A stretch of 64,000 nucleotides of DNA from CAKSQF01 sp964568425. Lineage in GTDB: Bacteria; Bacillota; Clostridia; Oscillospirales; CAG-272. The stretch lies in the NCBI GenBank assembly GCA_964568425.1, contig CAZMPO010000005.1:1-64000 (forward strand), read 5' to 3'. Positions 7,430 to 15,724 of this stretch are shown here, piece after piece. Made by a program: the position numbers and the translations under genes. How positions within the stretch are numbered: the first letter of the stretch is position 1; each line of letters starts with the position of its first letter. Under the pieces are notes generated by a model. It searched no databases. It was not told where the DNA came from and saw only the letters and a list, made by a program, of their open reading frames with translations.

Positions 7430-8581
7430 TTACTTTGTCTTTTTATCTGACCTTGGTGGCTTATCTTCTTTAAGTTTCGGGGCGTCGCTCTTTTTGCTCT
7501 CGGTTTCAGACTCACGGCTGTCAAGCGGAAGCACGGGGAGCTCGTCCGCGTCGTCGTCATCGATATGATGGAGCGATTTGTACTGCTTGCCGGGGACAAC
7601 GCGCGGATCGTCGGCGATCGTCTGTTTTGTCGCCTTGCCGCGGTAAATTCTTTCAGCCTCTTTGTAATCCTCCTCGGAGAAGACCGGGGCAGGGTACATC
7701 GCACGCAGGATAAGCTGCTGAACTATGCCGAGCAGGTTGTTGAACATCCAATAGATTCCGAGCAGAGCAGGGAAGATGAACGAGAAGTAGGTCGACATTG
7801 CCGGCATCGTGATATCCATGATCCAGTTCGAACAGCCGGCGTTTGCCGCGTTCTGATCGGTCATCGGCTGATAGGAGAGCTTTCTTGTGAGCTTTGTCGA
7901 GAAGAAAAGCAGTGCGAACGTCAGCACGGGGATGAGCAGATACCAGTTGAGTGCGAATGTCGGTGTGACCGAAAGGTCGAAATTCAGTCCGAACAGTGAG
8001 AAATCGGGGAGCTTGTCGGCAGAAAGATTTGTAAATGCCGAAACATCGATCTCGCCCGCGATCTCGGCGACCTTATCTTGGAGGGCGGCGAAATTGTCGC
8101 GAACCTGTCCGAAGAGTTGGAGGCTGTCAATCTTGCTTGCGACGGCATTTTCACCAAAATATCCCAAGCTGACTGCCGCCTCGGAGATCTTGGTCACGAC
8201 CTCTTTAGGTATGCCGCAGATATACTGCAGTGGGTTTCTGATAATACTGTAGATCGCCATGATGATAGGGAACTGCAAAAGCAGGGGCAGGCAGCCGCCG
8301 AAGGGGCTGTAGCCCTCCGATTGGTAGAGCTCCATGACCTCTTGCTGGACCTTTTGCTGTGTGACCTTATCGTCGCGACCCTTGTATTTGTTTCTGATCG
8401 CCATCTCCTTCGGGCGAAGGGAGGCTTGTTTTTGCTGTGATTTCTGTTGTTTGATCGAGAAAGGGAAGAGAATGATCTTAAACATCAGAGCAAACAGCAA
8501 TATCGCGAGCAGGTAGTTGCCCGTGATCGTGTTGAAGAAGCTCAGCACTTTGCCGAGCAGACCGAGTATCCAGTCAATCAT
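7430..8581 (-). CDS. yidC: Membrane protein insertase YidC/OxaA
   Basis: 383-aa polytopic membrane protein of the YidC/Oxa1/Alb3 family, which inserts and folds membrane proteins with or without Sec. The core helices hold QQKSQQKQASLRPKE, the coiled-coil C1 loop region, GGCLPLLLQFPIIMAIYSII (TM2 zone), and a C-terminal pair around FPALLGIYWMFNNLLGIVQQ. The C-terminal 85 residues are charged and cytoplasmic. There is no lipobox, so it is not the Bacillus SpoIIIJ lipoprotein form. AAAGGA precedes the ATG; it lies 3 bp after yidD. Confidence 0.95.
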   Translation of the reverse strand: MIDWILGLLGKVLSFFNTITGNYLLAILLFALMFKIILFPFSIKQQKSQQKQASLRPKEMAIRNKYKGRDDKVTQQKVQQEVMELYQSEGYSPFGGCLPLLLQFPIIMAIYSIIRNPLQYICGIPKEVVTKISEAAVSLGYFGENAVASKIDSLQLFGQVRDNFAALQDKVAEIAGEIDVSAFTNLSADKLPDFSLFGLNFDLSVTPTFALNWYLLIPVLTFALLFFSTKLTRKLSYQPMTDQNAANAGCSNWIMDITMPAMSTYFSFIFPALLGIYWMFNNLLGIVQQLILRAMYPAPVFSEEDYKEAERIYRGKATKQTIADDPRVVPGKQYKSLHHIDDDDADELPVLPLDSRESETESKKSDAPKLKEDKPPRSDKKTK

Positions 8582-8584
8582 TGA

Positions 8585-8923
8585 TTATTTCCTTTCGGTT
8601 TTCTTTTTTGCGCGCTCCTTTTCGCGTCTCTCAATTCGCGCGCGTCGGCGTCGATTTATCGGCACCGGGTCGTATCCGCAACCCCCAAACGGATTACAGC
8701 GAAGAACTCGCCATACGGCAAGGGCTGTCCCGACGATCGCCCCCCACTCGGAGAGCGCATCGAGCGCGTACTGCGAGCAGGTCGGGGTAAATCGACAGGA
8801 TGGGCTCCCTTTTCTTGGGGAAATGAACTTTCGATAGAACTTTATCGGCAGTGACAGCAGTTTCGACAAGGGTGACATTTTGAGCGTTTTGCCACGGTTA
8901 TCGTCATTTTCGTGGTCAATCAT
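8585..8923 (-). CDS. yidD: Membrane protein insertion efficiency factor YidD
   Basis: 112 aa from the ATG at 8923, chosen because GGAG lies 6 nt upstream; this overlaps the end of rnpA by 8 bp. The conserved YidD core is plain: FYRKFISPRKGSPSCRFTPT, CSQYALDALSEWG and RCNPFGGCGYDPVP, with its conserved cysteines. The basic C-terminal tail is longer than usual. YidD is a small membrane-associated helper of YidC-dependent insertion and is nearly always found between rnpA and yidC. Confidence 0.93.
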   Translation of the reverse strand: MIDHENDDNRGKTLKMSPLSKLLSLPIKFYRKFISPRKGSPSCRFTPTCSQYALDALSEWGAIVGTALAVWRVLRCNPFGGCGYDPVPINRRRRARIERREKERAKKKTERK

Positions 8924-9335
8924 AAAATTCTCCGCCGTCATCCTCGCGGTTTGGATCTTTGAGTCTGATCATCCCGAGTCTTCCGAAGGCATATTCAAGC
9001 TGGAGAAAGATCGCGTGCGAATTGGACGCAGGCGAGCCGACTCTTGCCGAAAACACGATGAGAAAGCCTGTTTTGATGTCGTATTTTGCGAGAAGCTCGC
9101 AATATCCCGCGCGGATGATGCGCCGAACTCTCGATCGTTCGACCGCATTTCCGATGCTTTTTGGGGTCGATATGCCGATCCTGTTGATCTTTCGTCTTTG
9201 CGGATTTTGTCGTCTGAGCAAATACGCATGCTTATCCGGCAGTACGAAGACAGTGAGATCTGCACTTGTCGTTCGTCTTCCTTTTTTATACGCTTTTACA
9301 AATAGATGATTTTCGCGAATTGCATGAAATTTCAT
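8916..9335 (-). CDS. rnpA: Ribonuclease P protein component
   Basis: 139 aa, slightly longer than the usual 110-120 because of an acidic C-terminal tail. It is the basic protein subunit of RNase P, which trims 5' leaders of tRNA precursors. The RNR signature is visible as GNAVERSRVRRIIRAGY. AGAGGTG precedes the ATG at proper spacing. The gene is in the conserved order rpmH-rnpA-yidD-yidC, though a gap of 280 bp with a hairpin separates it from rpmH. Confidence 0.95.
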   Translation of the reverse strand: MKFHAIRENHLFVKAYKKGRRTTSADLTVFVLPDKHAYLLRRQNPQRRKINRIGISTPKSIGNAVERSRVRRIIRAGYCELLAKYDIKTGFLIVFSARVGSPASNSHAIFLQLEYAFGRLGMIRLKDPNREDDGGEFYD

Positions 9336-9450
9336 ATTTCTGCACCTCTTTTGCCCCGCTCTGCCGCAACATAGAGCCGTGAGCGTCCGTTTTTTGATTT
9401 TCGATCATTTCATCCGATAATCTGCGAATTTGCCGCGATCATGCTTTTTA

Positions 9451-9508
9451 CCGAAAATCCGCCCGATGGGCAACTTGCTCTTCACCGGGCGGATATTTTT
9501 CTTCGGTA
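9451..9508. terminator. Hairpin between rpmH and rnpA
   Basis: ATCCGCCCG (9457-9465) pairs with CGGGCGGAT (9486-9494). T-rich sequence follows in both directions (TTTTCGG on the minus strand, ATTTTTC on the plus). It may partly terminate rpmH messages and so set the ratio of ribosomal protein L34 to RnpA. Confidence 0.6.
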
Positions 9509-9615
9509 TGGTCTGTACTCCTTGGGAAAGATAGATCTGATCCCATGTTTTCTCGTTCATGAGAGGAGTTTTCCTTTGGGGATTAGATCTTTATCCGATC
9601 ACCCAAAGATCAAAA

Positions 9616-9750
9616 TCAATAGGTGAGCTGAGCTCTGCCCTTCTGACGTCTTCTCTTGAGTACCTTGCGTCCGTTTGCTGTGGACATTCTCTTGCGGAAG
9701 CCGTGAACCTTATTTCTGGTTGCCTTTTTGGGCTGGTATGTTCTTTTCAT
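9616..9750 (-). CDS. rpmH: 50S ribosomal protein L34
   Basis: 44 aa, the normal size for L34. It reads MKRTYQPKKATRNKVHGFRK in its first 20 residues and ends in KVLKRRRQKGRAQLTY, a highly conserved and very basic sequence. L34 is a small component of the large ribosomal subunit and marks the origin region, lying divergently from dnaA in most bacteria. GAAAGGAC lies ahead of the ATG. The promoter is 145 nt upstream. Confidence 0.98.
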   Translation of the reverse strand: MKRTYQPKKATRNKVHGFRKRMSTANGRKVLKRRRQKGRAQLTY

Positions 9751-9895
9751 TTCGACACCGTCCTTTCGTCTTGGTTGTTTCGTTCAATTCCGGGTGTCGT
9801 GCTGCTGTACAGACAGTACGACATGCCGTTAATTTGAGTGACGGTCGCGGAGATCTGCCGCAAACCGCCGCTCTCGATCAAATTGCGGCTCGATT

Positions 9896-9924
9896 ATTAT
9901 ACATGAAAGGTAGGAAAAAGTCAA
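9896..9924 (-). promoter_or_regulatory. rpmH promoter
   Basis: TTGACT (rc of 9919-9924), a 17-bp spacer, and TATAAT (rc of 9896-9901). It leaves a leader of about 140 nt before rpmH. Confidence 0.85.
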
Positions 9925-9957
9925 GAGAGAAAGGAAAAGTTTACAGAAAATTAACAG

Positions 9958-10465
9958 TGGGAAATTAGGAATTAGGAATGAGGAATTAGGAATTGGAGAG
10001 ATTTGGTTGTATCGGCAACAAGGATGATGTTTTGCGAATTGGCACGATCGAACAATAAATCGGCGATGAAACAAACAAGCCACCCCCATGTGGGGGCACC
10101 GCGAATAAATTCGCGGACGCCCGCGACAAACAAGGTTTGTTTGATAACAAATCGACCGATAAAACGAACAATTGCCTATCCCCGTAGGGCGAGATCACCG
10201 CGAACTTTTTTCGCGACGCCCCCGCCCTACGGGGAAATTTTCGTTTATCACACCGATATATCATCCCCCGACCGCCCAAGAGGCGAGCGATCGATGATCG
10301 CCCCGGCGAATTTGAGGTAAGAAGTAAGATGTAAGCGGTAAGAAGTGAGGAACATTTTCGCCCATTCGGGCGAAAATGGATCTTATTTGTAATGATATCT
10401 CGTCAATATTACAACCAAATCTCGCAAATTCCTAATTCCTAATTCCTAATTTCTAATTTCCACTG
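9958..10465. repeat. Long composite mosaic repeat between rpmH and dnaA
   Basis: The 824-bp gap between rpmH and dnaA holds the two promoters and, between them, stacked repeat modules: TTAGGAA array, ATCGGCAACAAGGATGATG, AACAATAAATCGGCGATGAA, CACCGCGAA-TTTTTT-CGCG hairpin modules (twice), GGCGAGCGATCGATGATCGC, a GAGGTAA array with the ATTTTCGCCC palindrome (10313-10385), the CGATATTACAACC-type linker, and a closing ATTCCTA array. I see no DnaA boxes or genes here. Confidence 0.8.
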
Positions 10466-10500
10466 TTCATTTATTGTTTAAAAAAATCTTCTCAAATCCC

Positions 10501-10529
10501 TTGTTTTTTTGCGGAAAATGTGCTATAAT
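10501..10529 (+). promoter_or_regulatory. dnaA promoter with extended -10
   Basis: TTGTTT at 10501-10506, 17 bp, TATAAT at 10524-10529, with TGTGC before the -10. No DnaA box overlaps it. Confidence 0.8.
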
Positions 10530-10574
10530 ATAATGTAGGAAGTTATAAAGAAAAACAGGAGAGAGTGCAGAAAA

Positions 10575-11918
10575 ATGCAGGAGCTTAAAACGCTTTGGGA
10601 CGAGGTATCGCTGAGACTTACAGAAAAATATTCCGCGTCGGCGATCAACCTATGGTTTGAGGATGCGGGGATCATTTCACTTGACGACAACGAGGTTGTG
10701 ATCAGAGTTTTCAACGCTTTTAAGAAGGGAATAATCGAAAAGCGATTCATGGGCACTCTTGCCGAGATCTTTGAGGAGCTGATCGGCTATCCGATAAGCG
10801 TCAAACTTCAACCAAAGGACGAGCCCGCGCCCGACCCGATCGGGAAACCGAAGGTTCGTGACAACGACTACAAGGTCGACGAATCGATCGAGTCGCTTCG
10901 TTTTCGTCCGGGTAACGAATATACCTTTGACAACTTCATTGTCGGCTCATCAAACAAATTCGTTTATGCGGCGGCAACCGCGGTCGCGGCGGCACCGGCT
11001 ATCGATTACAATCCGCTGTTCATCTATTCAAAGCCGGGACTCGGGAAGACGCACCTTCTCAACGCGATCATGAACGAGATCTACAGAAAGAACCCGAACT
11101 CCAATATATTATACGTCAAGGGCGACGATTTCACCGTGCAGATGATCGAATCGATCCAGCACGGCACACAAGCATCATTTCGTCGCAAATATCGCAAGGC
11201 GGACGTCCTGCTGATCGACGACATTCAGTTTATCGCCGGCAAGGAAGGTACCCAAGAAGAATTTTTCCACACATTTAATGCGCTTTATGAGGATAATAAG
11301 CAGATCATCATGACCTCCGACCGTCCGCCGCGCGACATCAAGCTGCTTGAGGACAGGCTCCGCACACGCTTTGAGTGGGGGCTTATCGCCGACATTCAGC
11401 CGCCCGATTACGAGCTGAGGATCGCGATCATGCAAAACAAGGCGAAGATGCTCGGCATAACCCTTCCGAAGGACGTTACGGCGTACATGGCGGAGAATTT
11501 CAAGTCGGACATTCGCCAGATCGAGGGTGCGGTCAAGAAGATCTCGGCGCGCTGTTTCCTCTCAAAAGAGCCGATCACGCTCGAGCTTGCCAAAGAGTGC
11601 ACCGCGCCCTTTATCAAAGCAGAGGCATCGCCGTCGGTCACAGCGGACAGCATAATCGCACACATCGCGAAAAAATACGGCGTGGCGGTCGATGACATTC
11701 TCGGCAGGAAGCGCACCAAGGACATTGCCAAGGCGCGAAATATCGCGATCTACTCGATCAGAAGGGTGACGGGGCTCTCGCAACCGATGATCGGCAAGAA
11801 ATTCGACCGCGATCACACGACTATTTTGTCCGCCATCAACTCGATCGACGAGGAGATGAGGAAAGCACCGCTGTTCGAGCTTGAGATCAACGACCTGATA
11901 AAGGAGCTGACCGAGTAG
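10575..11918 (+). CDS. dnaA: Chromosomal replication initiator DnaA
   Basis: 447 aa. Domain I (about 1-85) is the helicase/DnaA interaction domain and is followed by a short linker. Domain III is the AAA+ ATPase: YSKPGLGKTHLLNAI (Walker A), VLLIDDIQFIAGKEGTQEEF (Walker B and initiator region). Domain IV (last about 95 residues) binds DnaA boxes and includes the signature DRDHTTILSAINSI. DnaA-ATP opens oriC, which here lies downstream between the next gene and dnaN. AGGAGAG lies ahead of the ATG. Confidence 0.98.
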   Translation: MQELKTLWDEVSLRLTEKYSASAINLWFEDAGIISLDDNEVVIRVFNAFKKGIIEKRFMGTLAEIFEELIGYPISVKLQPKDEPAPDPIGKPKVRDNDYKVDESIESLRFRPGNEYTFDNFIVGSSNKFVYAAATAVAAAPAIDYNPLFIYSKPGLGKTHLLNAIMNEIYRKNPNSNILYVKGDDFTVQMIESIQHGTQASFRRKYRKADVLLIDDIQFIAGKEGTQEEFFHTFNALYEDNKQIIMTSDRPPRDIKLLEDRLRTRFEWGLIADIQPPDYELRIAIMQNKAKMLGITLPKDVTAYMAENFKSDIRQIEGAVKKISARCFLSKEPITLELAKECTAPFIKAEASPSVTADSIIAHIAKKYGVAVDDILGRKRTKDIAKARNIAIYSIRRVTGLSQPMIGKKFDRDHTTILSAINSIDEEMRKAPLFELEINDLIKELTE

Positions 11919-12178
11919 TGTACATAACGGTATCGCAGGGATTTTCGGTCGATGACAGAACGGTTATCGGCATATTCGATCTTGACAACAGCACAAGGTC
12001 GCAGGACACGCGAAAATTTCTTCGAAAGAGCGAAAAGCAGGGCGAGGTTCGGGCGAGATCGCGTGACATACCGAAATGCTTTCTGCTTTGCGATGATTTT
12101 GTCTGCCTTGTACAGACCGCGTCGGCACAGATGGTCGGCAGGGCAAGGCAGAGCATTTCCACAACCGATCAGTGGTAA
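11918..12178 (+). CDS. RemA/RemB-family (DUF370) regulator
   Basis: 86 aa beginning with a GTG that overlaps the dnaA TAG stop by one base, so the two are translationally coupled. MYITVSQGFSVDDRTVIGIFD and SRDIPKCFLLCDDFVCLVQT match the DUF370 family. In Bacillus, RemA is a DNA-binding regulator of biofilm genes, and its paralogue RemB (YaaB) is encoded between recF and gyrB. Finding it between dnaA and dnaN is unusual and places it next to oriC. DNA binding is inferred from the family; a target cannot be seen. Confidence 0.85.
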   Translation: MYITVSQGFSVDDRTVIGIFDLDNSTRSQDTRKFLRKSEKQGEVRARSRDIPKCFLLCDDFVCLVQTASAQMVGRARQSISTTDQW

Positions 12179-12189
12179 AGCCTGTTAGT

Positions 12190-12445
12190 TTAACATGTGG
12201 AAAGTGCTGTGGGTAACCGTTTCGGTCGGTTTTGCGGATGCAAATATCCACAGGCGTCCACAGAAAAGTCCAAAGGGTTTTCCATAACCTTTCAAAAAAT
12301 CACAGGCGATTTTCGGGCGTTAATTTGTCGATGAGGCATCGATTTTCGGGCTATGTCGGCATTTTTTCGAAGTTGTCCACAGTTTCCACAGACCCTACTG
12401 CTACTACTAAGTTTTATATATATCTTATCTTATCTATATTCGCGC
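12190..12445 (+). other. oriC: Replication origin oriC: DnaA boxes, DnaA-trios and AT-rich unwinding element
   Basis: Box-like 9-mers lie at 12196 (TGTGGAAAG), 12208 (TGTGGGTAA), 12244 (ATATCCACA), 12254 (GCGTCCACA), 12373 (TTGTCCACA) and 12382 (GTTTCCACA). The last two are followed by GACC, then five triplets CTA CTG CTA CTA CTA (12395-12409), whose complement reads 3'-GAT, the DnaA-trio. An AT-rich stretch (12410-12440, TTTTATATATATCTTATC) follows. This order of tandem boxes, GC spacer, trios and DUE is the established basal unwinding system of Bacillus oriC. Confidence 0.92.
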
Positions 12446-12484
12446 GAGATCGTGCACCGATCGCCCGCGATGAAAAGGTTTTGT

Positions 12485-12545
12485 GAGATAATAAATCGAC
12501 CCACCAAAACAACCAAATCTCGCCAATTCCTAATTTCTAATTCCA
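12485..12545. repeat. Short mosaic repeat ahead of dnaN
   Basis: AATAAATCGACCCACCAAAAC, CAACCAAATCTCGCCAATTCC and an ATTTCTA array end 10 nt before the dnaN ribosome binding site AAGGAG. Confidence 0.8.
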
Positions 12546-12564
12546 TCTGCAAGGAGATCATTAT

Positions 12565-13725
12565 ATGAAAATTACATTCGAACGATCAATGCTTATTGAA
12601 GTCGTTGACAAATCCATGTGCGCGGTGTCCGATCGCAATTCGGTGCCTGTTATTCAGGGCATCAGGCTTCGCACCGAGAAGAACGGGAAATGCTCGATCA
12701 CGACATTCGATCTTGAAAAAGGTTTTTACACCGAGGTCGATTGCAGGATCGAGGAGCAGGGCAACTATGTAATAAATGCGGCGAAATTTTTCCGCATAAT
12801 CAAGGCTCTACCCGATCTTTATGTCACGGTCGAAATAAACGACAAATGCGCTGTCACATTGACCTCGGGCAAGGCAAAATTTGAGCTTCACGCGATGCAG
12901 GGTGACACATTCCCAAACACGCCCGCATTCAAGGGTGATCGAGGATTTATCATCGAGAGCGAGGCACTCAAAAAGCTGATCGCACAGACATCATTTGCAA
13001 TCGGCTCGGGTGTAGATGCGCGTCCGTCCCTTTGCGGTGCGAACTTCACGGTCAAGGGCGAAAGGCTTAAGATCGCGGCGTGCGACGGCAACAGGTTGGC
13101 AGTCCGCGAGCGGACATGCAAGCTTGTAAACCAAAACAACGACGGCTCGGAGCTTGATCTTGAGTTCATCATCCCCGGCAAAACGATCGCACAGCTGACA
13201 AAGCTTATCGCCGACAACGAGACGGTGACCATCATCTTGGCGCGCAAGCATGTGATATTCAAGCTTGAAGAGATCGTATTCTTCTCGCGTATCATCGATC
13301 AGAAGTATATCGATTACGAGCGAGTCGTGCCGAAGGGCAGGGAGACGGTCGTCCACATAAGCAGGGAAGAGCTTGCCGCATCGCTCGAGCGTGCGACGCT
13401 TGTCACCGAAGATCGCTCGTTCGGACAGCCGAAGACCTATGTTAAGGCAAGTTTTGAGGGCGATGTGCTTGATCTCAACTCGGTATCGGTCAACGGATCG
13501 GTCTATGACGAGATCGAGATCAAAAAAGAGGGCAGCGATGTCGCAGTCGGCGTGAATTGCCGCTTCCTTCTCGATGCCATGCGCGCGGCGGACACCGATA
13601 TCGTTGAGCTTGTTCTGAACGGACAGCTCACATCGATCAAGATCCTGCCCGTATACGACGAAAAGAAAGAAAACAAGGGTGACGAGGATTTCCTCTATAT
13701 GGTCAGCCCGGTCAGGATGAAGTAA
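12565..13725 (+). CDS. dnaN: DNA polymerase III sliding clamp (beta)
   Basis: 386 aa, near the usual length (about 370-380). It forms the dimeric ring that tethers the replicative polymerase to DNA. The three clamp-like domains can be followed (N-terminal MKITFERSMLIEVVDK; middle PSLCGANFTVKGERLKIAACDGNRLAVRE; C-terminal ending FLYMVSPVRMK). AAGGAG precedes the ATG. The last 15 codons and the following repeat are duplicated 207 bp downstream. Confidence 0.97.
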   Translation: MKITFERSMLIEVVDKSMCAVSDRNSVPVIQGIRLRTEKNGKCSITTFDLEKGFYTEVDCRIEEQGNYVINAAKFFRIIKALPDLYVTVEINDKCAVTLTSGKAKFELHAMQGDTFPNTPAFKGDRGFIIESEALKKLIAQTSFAIGSGVDARPSLCGANFTVKGERLKIAACDGNRLAVRERTCKLVNQNNDGSELDLEFIIPGKTIAQLTKLIADNETVTIILARKHVIFKLEEIVFFSRIIDQKYIDYERVVPKGRETVVHISREELAASLERATLVTEDRSFGQPKTYVKASFEGDVLDLNSVSVNGSVYDEIEIKKEGSDVAVGVNCRFLLDAMRAADTDIVELVLNGQLTSIKILPVYDEKKENKGDEDFLYMVSPVRMK

Positions 13726-13816
13726 TATGTAAGAGGTAAGAGGTAAGAGGTGAGGAACATTTTCGCCCGAGGGCGAAAATGGATCTGAATTATATCGGTT
13801 GAGGGTCAATATATTA
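13678..13816 (+). repeat. Direct repeat, copy 1: dnaN 3' end plus mosaic repeat
   Basis: 139 bp including the last 15 dnaN codons with stop, a GAGGTAA array, the ATTTTCGCCC/GGGCGAAAAT palindrome and ATCGGTTGAGGGTCAATAT. Repeated at 13885-14023 with one silent difference. Confidence 0.95.
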
Positions 13817-13884
13817 CAAATTGACCGTCAAAACAACCAAGTCTCGTCAATTCCTAATTCCTAATTCCTAATTTCTAATTCAAA

Positions 13885-14023
13885 GGTGACGAGGATTTCC
13901 TCTACATGGTCAGCCCGGTCAGGATGAAGTAATATGTAAGAGGTAAGAGGTAAGAGGTGAGGAACATTTTCGCCCGAGGGCGAAAATGGATCTGAATTAT
14001 ATCGGTTGAGGGTCAATATATTA
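13885..14023 (+). pseudogene. Direct repeat, copy 2: duplicated dnaN 3' fragment
   Basis: The second 139-bp copy starts at the codon for GDEDF of dnaN and keeps 15 codons and the stop intact (TAC for TAT is the only change). It has no start codon and follows an ATTCCTA array, so it is a fragment and not a gene. Confidence 0.93.
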
Positions 14024-14174
14024 TTCTCCGATCAACAAAGAGGCGGGCGATCGATGTATCGGCAACAGAGATAATGTTTTGCGAATTGCCACGATCAAAC
14101 AATAAATCGACTCACCCAAACAACCAAATCCCGTTAATTTCTCATTCCTAATTCCTAATTTCTAATTCAAACCA
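14024..14174. repeat. Mosaic repeat ahead of recF
   Basis: Modules GGGCGATCGATGTATCGG, AACAGAGATAATGTTTTGCG, AACAATAAATCGACTC and an ATTCCTA array, ending only 10 nt before the recF ATG, so recF has no clear Shine-Dalgarno sequence. Confidence 0.75.
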
Positions 14175-15275
14175 ATGTACTGTACTTTTGCCGAATATAT
14201 AAACTTTCGAAATATCGCCCACGAAAAGCTTGTTTTTTCGGACGGGGTGAACATAATATACGGCGACAATGCGCAGGGAAAGACCAACGCGCTCGAGGGG
14301 GTCTATCTCCATGCCGGGTGCAGGTCGCACAGAGCTGCCCGCGATCGCGATATGATCGCTTTCGGAGCGGAGCACGCCAAGGTCAAGATCGGGTGTATCC
14401 CAAATACCCCGGGTGCACGCGAGGTCGAGCTTGATATCACATTGTCGACATCGGGCAGGCGGGTCTGTCGAAAAAACGGACTTTTTGTCAAAAGAGCGTC
14501 CGATTACATCGGCAATTTTCGTGCGGTGCTCTTTACGCCCGAGCATCTGTCGATCGTCAAGGACGGTCCGTCCGAGCGGCGCGCGTTTATCGACGGTGCG
14601 CTCTGCCAGCTATCGTCAGCCTATCTCTCGCACATGCAGGTCTACAACCGAGTGCTTCTCCAACGAAACAAGCTGCTCTCCGCCATCTCAAACGGTGAGC
14701 TCTTAGCAAAGAATGCCGAGGCAAATCTTGAGGTGTGGACTGAAAAGCTTGCCGAGGAGAGCGCGATCATCTCTGTTATGCGAGATAGATATACCAAAAA
14801 ACTCTCCGAGCTAGTCGGCGATATTTTCACCGATATGACATCGGGCGGCGAGCGAGTGGAGATAAAATATTCCTCACCAAAGAGCAAGGAAGAGCTTTTG
14901 GAGCAGTTCCATACTGCAAGGGCAAGGGAATTTGCAACAGGAAGCACGCTTTATGGGGTGCACAGGGACGATCTTGATATCACGCTCAATTCTGTGGCGG
15001 TCAGATCGTTCGGGTCGCAGGGACAGCAGAGATCGGTCTCGCTTGCAATGAAGCTTGCCGAGGGAGAGATATCGAGGCTGTCGACGGGCGAATATCCGGT
15101 GTTTTTGCTTGACGATATCCTGTCCGAGCTTGACAGAGGTCGCAAAGAGTACATCATGTCGGGCATCTCGGGCAGACAGGTCATCATCACCGCATGCACA
15201 AAGGAAGATCTGTTCGATGGGGCAAACATCATTTATTGCAAAAACGGCAGATACGGCGGAGACATCGATGGGTGA
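14175..15275 (+). CDS. recF: Recombination/replication repair protein RecF
   Basis: 366 aa, normal length. RecF is an SMC-like ATPase that helps load RecA at gapped DNA and stalled forks. Walker A is GDNAQGKTNALEG; the ABC signature region is FGSQGQQRSVSLAMKLAE; Walker B is PVFLLDDILSELDRGRKEY. It follows dnaN as in most bacteria, but repeats separate the genes and the ATG follows a heptad array with no obvious ribosome binding site. The S4-like YaaA gene that often lies between dnaN and recF is absent. Confidence 0.95.
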   Translation: MYCTFAEYINFRNIAHEKLVFSDGVNIIYGDNAQGKTNALEGVYLHAGCRSHRAARDRDMIAFGAEHAKVKIGCIPNTPGAREVELDITLSTSGRRVCRKNGLFVKRASDYIGNFRAVLFTPEHLSIVKDGPSERRAFIDGALCQLSSAYLSHMQVYNRVLLQRNKLLSAISNGELLAKNAEANLEVWTEKLAEESAIISVMRDRYTKKLSELVGDIFTDMTSGGERVEIKYSSPKSKEELLEQFHTARAREFATGSTLYGVHRDDLDITLNSVAVRSFGSQGQQRSVSLAMKLAEGEISRLSTGEYPVFLLDDILSELDRGRKEYIMSGISGRQVIITACTKEDLFDGANIIYCKNGRYGGDIDG

Positions 15276-15715
15276 GATGGAAGGACGGTCATATCGGCAA
15301 CAGAGATGATGTTTTGCGATTGGCACGATCGAACAATAAATCAGCGATGTAACAAAAACGGTTTGTTATATAACAAATCGGCGATGTAATAAAAAGGCTT
15401 CCCCAATGTAGGGGCGATCATCGATCGCCCGCGACAAATAAATTTTGTCTGTATAACAAATCGACCGATAAAACAAACATCCCTTACACGGTGGTAATTG
15501 ATTATTTATCTCGCCGATATATCATACGCTGATCATCAAAGAGGCGGCGGGAGCAAGCCCCCGCCCTACAGAGAAATTTTCGTTCATCACGCCGATATAT
15601 CATCCCCTAATCAACAAAGAGGCGGATTTGAGGTAAGAAGTGAGAAATTTTAATTTCTAATTTCTCATTCCTAATTTCTAATTTCTAATTCCTAATTCCT
15701 AATTCTCACAGAAAG
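15276..15715. repeat. Composite mosaic repeat between recF and gyrB
   Basis: No gene. Contains ATCGGCAACAGAGATGATG, two AACGGTTTGTTATATAACAA-type units, GGGGCGATCATCGATCGCCC, ACGGTGGTAATTGATTATT, GGCGGGAGCAAGCCCCCGCC, a short GAGGTAAGAAG block and a long ATTCCTA/ATTTCTA array (15650-15705) ending just before the gyrB ribosome binding site. Confidence 0.8.
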
Positions 15716-15724
15716 GTAAATAAA

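Noticed and set aside
12991..13809. Open frame of 272 codons opposite dnaN
   Set aside because: Antisense to dnaN; the first residues are translated from repeat sequence.
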